The position numbers and the translations under genes were made by a program. From Candidatus Glassiibacteriota bacterium (lineage in GTDB: Bacteria > Gemmatimonadota > Glassbacteria > GWA2-58-10): 11,184 bases of DNA. Shown in pieces: positions 7,271 to 11,184 of the stretch (position 1 is the first letter of the stretch; each line of letters begins with the position of its first letter). The stretch is from the NCBI GenBank assembly GCA_016934095.1, contig JAFGTO010000170.1:1-11184 (forward strand), read 5' to 3'. Below the pieces are notes generated by a model, which searched no databases, had not been told where the DNA came from, and saw nothing but the letters and a program-made list of their open reading frames with translations.

Positions 7271-7440
7271 GGTGATATTGAACAGGGATCCCATTTCCCG
7301 CGGTTTGGCTTGAGAGGAGTATTCGGCCATCCGGGTTAACAGGCAGTCCGGCTCAAAATATTATTTAAACGGCACTGCAGGATTTACCGATACCATAAAA
7401 TAAAACCATCCTGCCAGGAGATCTCTTAAGGAGGGAGTCC
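7271..7440. other. Intergenic leader of the beta-helix gene
   Basis: No gene is seen here. It contains an AT-rich patch (about 7355-7405) and a 7-bp inverted repeat GCAGGAT (7377-7383) with ATCCTGC (7408-7414). A very strong Shine-Dalgarno AAGGAGG (7428-7434) stands six bases before ATG 7441 and fixes that start. No -35/-10 pair is convincing. Confidence 0.5.
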
Positions 7441-10400
7441 ATGAAGAAGTACCTGCGGCTGCTGACAGCGTTTCTGCTTCTTCTGCCGGCGGGCCTCAGC
7501 TCATATACCGAGGTTAATGAAGACTTGTCCGGGTCCACTACCTGGGACCTGAGCGGAAGCCCTTACGTGCTTACGGATTCGATCAGGCTGATGGTCAGGG
7601 ATACCTTGAACATAGAAGCCGGAGTGGTGGTCAAGTCGGCGACCCCCTGGAGCGGCCTGATTGTCTACGGCATACTGAACCTGCAGGGCACCGTGGACAG
7701 CCCGGTGGTATTTACCTCCCTCAAGGACGACAGCTACTGCGGCGACACCAACGGCGACGGCTTCGCCACCCTGCCCGCCCCGGGAGACTGGTCGCGCCTG
7801 TGGATCAGAAACACCTGGCAGGACCTGGTCATCCAGTATGCAGTCTTCCGCTACGGCGGACAGCCCTATGATTACCCCGGCACGCGGACCGATTACTACG
7901 GGGTGCTTGCGCTGAACGGCTCCAGTACTGCGGTCTGGGAATGCCGGTTCGAATATAATGAAGGAGGCGTCTTTATCTCCAATTGCTCTCCGCAGATAGT
8001 CGACTGCGCTTTCGAGCACTGCTCGGGCAGTGCGGTCCAGGTGCACGGAGTTTTCGAAAACCGGAACGATGCCTGCCGGCCCGTGGTCTCCGGTAATACT
8101 TTCAGCGACGTGGAATGGCCGTTCTCCCAGCAGGGGAGCTCGTTTCCCATCTACAGCGGCAACACCCTCGAGTCGAGCGTGAAATTCAAATGTGTCCTGG
8201 TGAGCGGAGAGGTCTCAGCGGACACGGCCAGGACCGAGACCCTGGGCAAGTTCCAGGGCGGCTCGCAGGTGCCTTATCTCCTGGATAATTTCACCATCTC
8301 GATCAACGTGACCCTGAACATCGAGGCCGGCGTAATTATCAAGATCGACAACGGCGACGGGCTCAAGGTGAAGGGCAAGCTGAACCTGCCGGAGGACGGC
8401 GGGGAGCCCGTGGTGTTCACCTCATTCAAGGACGACAGCTACGGCGGAGACACCAACGGCGATGGATATGCCAGCTCCCCCTCCGCCGGCGACTACCGGT
8501 CCGGGCTCGCTATACAGAGCCCCAGGGAAAATACGGTGCAGAACGCGGTGTTCCGCTACGGAGGGGCCGAAGAGCAAGACGACTCCACTTCGGGCGCGCT
8601 GCAGGTGGACGGCTGTTCCCCCACCATCCGCGACTGCAGCTTCGAGCATAACGAGGTGGGGGTCGGCCTGGATGAAAGCTCCGCCACCCTCAGGGACTGC
8701 GCCTTCGAAGACAACTCGGGTTACGCAGTCTGTGTCGACTCGGACTCCACAGCCGCCTCCAGGCCAGCAATCGCCAACAACTCGTTCAGCGAGGACAAAT
8801 GGCCGGTCTGCCAGCAAGACAACTCGTTCCCCACCTACAGCGGAAACGTTATCGAGCCGAGCGTCGAACACAAAGGCATCCTGGTCTCGGGCACGGTGAG
8901 CTCGGACACCAACAAGACCGAGACCCTGGGCAAGTTCCAGGGGGCTTCCGACATACCCTACGTAATCGACGGCAGCTTCAATATCGAAATCAATGTCACA
9001 CTGAACCTGGAACCCGGCGTAGTGATAAAGGGCATGACCGATTCGAGCAGCCTGAACGTGGAGGGAGTGCTGAACGCAAAAGGCACCAGCGGCAGCCCGG
9101 TGGTGTTTACTTCTTTCAAGGATGACAGCTACGGCGGCGATACCGACGGGGGAGGCGATGCCAGCACTCCGGCCCCCGGGGACTGGGGAGCGGTGAAGAT
9201 AGATAACCCGACCGGCGACAGCGACATCCGCAACGCCTTGTTCCGCTACGGCGGCGGCACGGACAAGGGAGCGCTGGATGTCGAGGAAGGCTCGCCCACG
9301 GTGGAGAACTGTGTGTTCGAGAAAAACGACAAAGGGGTCTACAACGAGGGCTCCGGCACCCCGGTGGTAAAAAACTGCGACTTTACCGGGAACACCGGGG
9401 CCGGGGTGGAGAATGCCAACCCGGAGACGGTCATGGACTGCAGGGACAACTACTGGGGCGACAGCAGCGGCCCCTCGGCGGACACCAACCCGGGCGGCAG
9501 TGGAGCCGCGGTCATCGGCAGGGTGGATATCACCGGTTTCCTTAGCGTAACGGTCAACCTGATCGGCCGGGGAGACCTCAATGCCGACGGCTCGGTGGAT
9601 GTCAGCGACCTGGTCAGGGTGATCAACATCATCCTGGAAAGAGGCCCCGCGCCCTCGGCGGAAGAGCTCCTGGCCGCTGATGCCAACGGCGACGGGGCGG
9701 TGGACGTGGCCGACCTGGTGCGTGTGATCGATCTCATTCTAGGCAGGAGCGGCGGGATCCTGCTGGCTTCCTCCGGGCGGAGCGAGCTGAGTGCGGTTCT
9801 GCAGGAGGATGCCGCGGCCGGCGATGGCCAAAGGATCTCAGCGGTGGAGCTTGTGGCTGCCGGAGAACTCGAGCCCTGCGTGGCCCTGCTGCTGGAAATC
9901 TCGGTGGACAGGCTGGCCGGCCGGCTGAGTATCTTCTCCGAAGACCCCTCGGTGGCCGTTATCGGAAACCGGGTCAAGGCAGGCCCGCCCGAGGGGGGCC
10001 GCGACCTCTACCGCTTCCTGGTCTTCAGCACCTCGGGCCATCCACTGAGGGGCTTTCCGGAGGGGGTCGGGTTCAGCTTCGACAGCCGGGCGGAGGTCTC
10101 CCCGCCGACCGGCAGCCTGCTCGAAGCGGTGCGCCTGGTGGCGGCCGGCCCCGGCCGGGGCTGCACGGACCTGACAGATAAGCTCCGGAACAGCCCTACC
10201 GGCGGCGGCGAGACTCGAAAAAACAGCCTGCCCAGGTCTTTTTCGCTCGGCCTGAGCCATCCCAACCCCTTTAACCCGAGCACCTCGATCCCTTTCACCG
10301 TGCCGGAGAGCTTGGGACAGGTGCAGGTCAGGCTGGCTGTCTACGATGCCCGCGGGGCACTGGTAGCCACCCTGGTAAATACGGTCAAGTCCCCCGGCGC

Positions 10401-10521
10401 CTGGAGCGTGCAGTGGGACGGTACTGACAGCCGGGGACGGCCTGCGGCCTCAGGGGTGTATTTCTACCGCCTGGAAACCCGGTCCGGCGTTTTCACTCGC
10501 AAGATGGTCCTGCTGCGATGA
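7441..10521 (+). CDS. Secreted beta-helix protein with dockerin and C-terminal sorting domain
   Basis: This is a 1026-residue exported protein. A signal peptide (residues 1-20, LLTAFLLLLPAGLSS) is followed by three long homologous units of right-handed parallel beta-helix type, about 24-251, 252-479 and 480-700. Each carries a VTLN-like strand with EAGV or EPGV, then PVVFTS, KDDSY, a DTNGDG-type acidic loop, GDW or GDY and FRYGG. The helix closes with NYWGDSSGPS. A type I dockerin follows at about 711-770, with two complete calcium-loop motifs (DLNADGSVDVSD and DANGDGAVDVAD). Residues 771-925 are not assigned. From about 930 come HPNPFNPST and a FlgD-Ig-like end with SGVYFYRLE, typical of type 9 secretion sorting domains. 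Beta-helix folds often bind or cleave polysaccharide, but no catalytic residues are evident. The next gene is cohesin-like. Start 7441 is fixed by AAGGAGG. Confidence 0.85.
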   Translation: MKKYLRLLTAFLLLLPAGLSSYTEVNEDLSGSTTWDLSGSPYVLTDSIRLMVRDTLNIEAGVVVKSATPWSGLIVYGILNLQGTVDSPVVFTSLKDDSYCGDTNGDGFATLPAPGDWSRLWIRNTWQDLVIQYAVFRYGGQPYDYPGTRTDYYGVLALNGSSTAVWECRFEYNEGGVFISNCSPQIVDCAFEHCSGSAVQVHGVFENRNDACRPVVSGNTFSDVEWPFSQQGSSFPIYSGNTLESSVKFKCVLVSGEVSADTARTETLGKFQGGSQVPYLLDNFTISINVTLNIEAGVIIKIDNGDGLKVKGKLNLPEDGGEPVVFTSFKDDSYGGDTNGDGYASSPSAGDYRSGLAIQSPRENTVQNAVFRYGGAEEQDDSTSGALQVDGCSPTIRDCSFEHNEVGVGLDESSATLRDCAFEDNSGYAVCVDSDSTAASRPAIANNSFSEDKWPVCQQDNSFPTYSGNVIEPSVEHKGILVSGTVSSDTNKTETLGKFQGASDIPYVIDGSFNIEINVTLNLEPGVVIKGMTDSSSLNVEGVLNAKGTSGSPVVFTSFKDDSYGGDTDGGGDASTPAPGDWGAVKIDNPTGDSDIRNALFRYGGGTDKGALDVEEGSPTVENCVFEKNDKGVYNEGSGTPVVKNCDFTGNTGAGVENANPETVMDCRDNYWGDSSGPSADTNPGGSGAAVIGRVDITGFLSVTVNLIGRGDLNADGSVDVSDLVRVINIILERGPAPSAEELLAADANGDGAVDVADLVRVIDLILGRSGGILLASSGRSELSAVLQEDAAAGDGQRISAVELVAAGELEPCVALLLEISVDRLAGRLSIFSEDPSVAVIGNRVKAGPPEGGRDLYRFLVFSTSGHPLRGFPEGVGFSFDSRAEVSPPTGSLLEAVRLVAAGPGRGCTDLTDKLRNSPTGGGETRKNSLPRSFSLGLSHPNPFNPSTSIPFTVPESLGQVQVRLAVYDARGALVATLVNTVKSPGAWSVQWDGTDSRGRPAASGVYFYRLETRSGVFTRKMVLLR
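7510..8193 (+). repeat. Beta-helix super-repeat, unit 1
   Basis: This is the first and most divergent of three coding repeats within the beta-helix gene. Its KDDSY codons begin at 7723, against 8428 and 9118 in the other units, giving periods of 705 and 690 bp. Boundaries are approximate. Confidence 0.6.
8194..8877 (+). repeat. Beta-helix super-repeat, unit 2
   Basis: The unit opens with VSGEVSADTARTETLGKFQG. Its codons for TETLGKFQ (8233-8256) recur 684 bp downstream at 8917-8940 with identical bases, so units 2 and 3 are the closest pair and imply duplication of about 228 codons. Confidence 0.7.
8878..9540 (+). repeat. Beta-helix super-repeat, unit 3
   Basis: The unit opens with VSGTVSSDTNKTETLGKFQG and runs into the NYWGDSSGPS closing motif. 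Its acidic loop reads DTDGGGD instead of the DTNGDG seen in units 1 and 2. It is somewhat shorter than the others before the dockerin begins. Confidence 0.65.
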
Positions 10522-10542
10522 CTGCCCTGCCCGGGCACGCAG
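10522..10542 (+). terminator. Possible hairpin after the beta-helix gene
   Basis: CTGC at 10522-10525 pairs with GCAG at 10539-10542. Inside lies the perfect 10-bp palindrome TGCCCGGGCA (10528-10537). It starts one base after the stop codon but has no T-tract, so terminator function is only a guess. Confidence 0.25.
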
Positions 10543-10582
10543 ACTGCATGACCACGGCAGACCTCATCGACCCTTAGCAGCG

Positions 10583-10591
10583 TGTTATAAT
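10583..10591 (+). promoter_or_regulatory. Candidate extended -10 promoter for the cohesin-like gene
   Basis: TGTTATAAT is a perfect extended -10 element (TGnTATAAT). No good -35 lies 16-18 bp upstream, which such promoters can do without. Transcription from about 10598 would give a leader of about 200 nt that includes the 120-bp inverted repeat and the second 31-bp palindrome. Confidence 0.45.
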
Positions 10592-10612
10592 ACTGAGAGT
10601 TCAGGGTATAAG

Positions 10613-10732
10613 GGCTGTCAAGGGCCGTTTCCACTGTTGGGACAACAACATGCGGCAAAGAAGCCTTGATTGCATAACATATAATAAATCTGACGTCTAC
10701 ACTGGAAACGGCTTGCCTTGCCCTTGACAGCC
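10613..10732. repeat. 120-bp interrupted inverted repeat
   Basis: Left arm: GGCTGTCAAGGG (10613-10624) followed directly by CCGTTTCCA (10625-10633). Right arm: TGGAAACGG (10703-10711), nine extra bases, then CCCTTGACAGCC (10721-10732). All 21 arm bases pair, with a nine-base bulge on the right side only. The 69-base centre is AT-rich. It could be a structured mRNA leader, a terminator or attenuator, a small non-autonomous element, or a small RNA. Confidence 0.7.
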
Positions 10733-10753
10733 AACAAAGCAGTAAATTTCGAA

Positions 10754-10784
10754 ACGGGGCGTTGAGGTGTTTTTTCAACGCCCC
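10754..10784 (-). repeat. 31-bp palindromic repeat, copy 2
   Basis: Read on the minus strand this matches 7240-7270 at 29 of 31 positions. On the plus strand GGGGCGTTGA (10756-10765) and TCAACGCCCC (10775-10784) form a perfect 10-bp stem around a nine-base T-rich loop. It ends 20 bases before ATG 10805, so the folded hairpin would sit close to the ribosome-binding region. The two mismatches between copies fall in the central part, and the longer stem here (10 against 8 bp) reflects one of them. Confidence 0.75.
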
Positions 10785-10804
10785 TCTATCGAAGCGAGTG
10801 ATAA

Positions 10805-11184
10805 ATGAGAAGAAAGATCATCCTGATTGCCTTACTTCTTTATCCGGCTGCCGCTTATGCCCAGCTCGGGGGCTCCGCCCCCCTGTTTGCTGTCGGCATC
10901 GAGCGGGCCTCCCTCCAGGACAGCACTGACCCCCGGGCCGCTCTCAGGGTGTGGCTGGAAAGCTCGAAAGAAATCCCGGCGGCGGAATTTACCATCTCCT
11001 ACGACCCCGGTAAGCTGAAAGCTCTCGAGGTCTCTCCGGGCGGCCCGCTGGAACCGTTCTCGATCTTCGAAAAGGACCTGGAGACTCCGGGCAGGGTCGA
11101 GATCCTGGCGGCCGATTTCTCGGGAGAGACCATCCCCGCCGGAAAAACTGAAAACCTCTTTACTGTCTCTTTTGCAGTCCTGCC
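10805..11184 (+). CDS. Secreted cohesin-like protein, N-terminal part (runs off window)
   Basis: The first 126 codons of a gene cut by the window edge are present. The protein opens with a clear signal peptide, MRRKIILIALLLYPAAAYAQ, with likely cleavage after AYA. From about residue 28 the sequence resembles a cohesin or carbohydrate-binding-like beta-sandwich: RVWLESSKEIPAAEFTISYD, PGKLKALEV, GRVEILAADFSG and FTVSFAVL. This follows the family order of an early strand, a YDP-x-KL strand, a PG-x turn and a late TxxFxV strand. Cohesins bind dockerins, and the gene just upstream carries one. The start at 10805 lacks a strong Shine-Dalgarno (only GCGAGTG upstream) and lies 20 bases after a stable hairpin. 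Cohesin assignment is by pattern only and could be a related Ig-like fold. The remainder of the protein is not visible. Confidence 0.7.
   Translation, partial: MRRKIILIALLLYPAAAYAQLGGSAPLFAVGIERASLQDSTDPRAALRVWLESSKEIPAAEFTISYDPGKLKALEVSPGGPLEPFSIFEKDLETPGRVEILAADFSGETIPAGKTENLFTVSFAVL

Noticed and set aside
7723..9150. Regular DNA repeats that could suggest an array
   Set aside because: Repeats are about 690-705 bp apart and coding, so they are protein super-repeats, not CRISPR.
10724..10752. TTGACA in the right arm of the 120-bp inverted repeat as a -35 element
   Set aside because: No -10-like hexamer is found 16-18 bp downstream, and the bases are explained by the inverted repeat.
10464..10778. 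Minus-strand frame across the beta-helix gene end and intergenic region
   Set aside because: It spans the inverted repeat and has no recognisable domain or ribosome-binding site.

Overview
The window is GC-rich, plus-strand-coded DNA from a Gram-negative-type bacterium. The best guess is an uncultured or little-studied lineage in or near the FCB group (KSB1-, Latescibacteria-, Zixibacteria- or Glassbacteria-like). This rests on three things seen together: a GWxTD-domain protein, a type-9-secretion/FlgD-like C-terminal domain containing NPFNPST, and a dockerin module on a secreted beta-helix protein. No single marker fixes the phylum.

Layout. Positions 1-46 hold a near-consensus sigma70 promoter. 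Positions 45-320 are a short IS5-family remnant: 16-bp terminal inverted repeats around only the C-terminal end of a DDE transposase. It is fused in frame to a secreted GH127 (DUF1680) beta-L-arabinofuranosidase-like enzyme, whose own start is probably 346. An AT-rich gap (2275-2570) carries a solitary second copy of the IS end. Next come a secreted TPR plus GWxTD protein (2571-4742) and, behind its own promoter, a membrane-anchored SGNH-hydrolase-like protein with TPRs (4913-7249). A large secreted protein (7441-10521) has three long beta-helix repeats, a type I dockerin pair and a C-terminal sorting domain. After a structured 283-bp intergenic region, a secreted cohesin-like protein begins at 10805 and runs off the window.

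How it may fit together. All five proteins have a signal peptide or N-terminal anchor, so the region serves the cell envelope and the outside: sugar removal, an anchored esterase-like activity, a surface beta-helix protein. The dockerin-bearing and cohesin-like genes are neighbours, which raises the possibility of a small non-cellulosomal cohesin-dockerin pair. A nearly identical 31-bp palindromic repeat lies on either side of the beta-helix gene in opposite orientations. No tRNA, rRNA or CRISPR array was seen.
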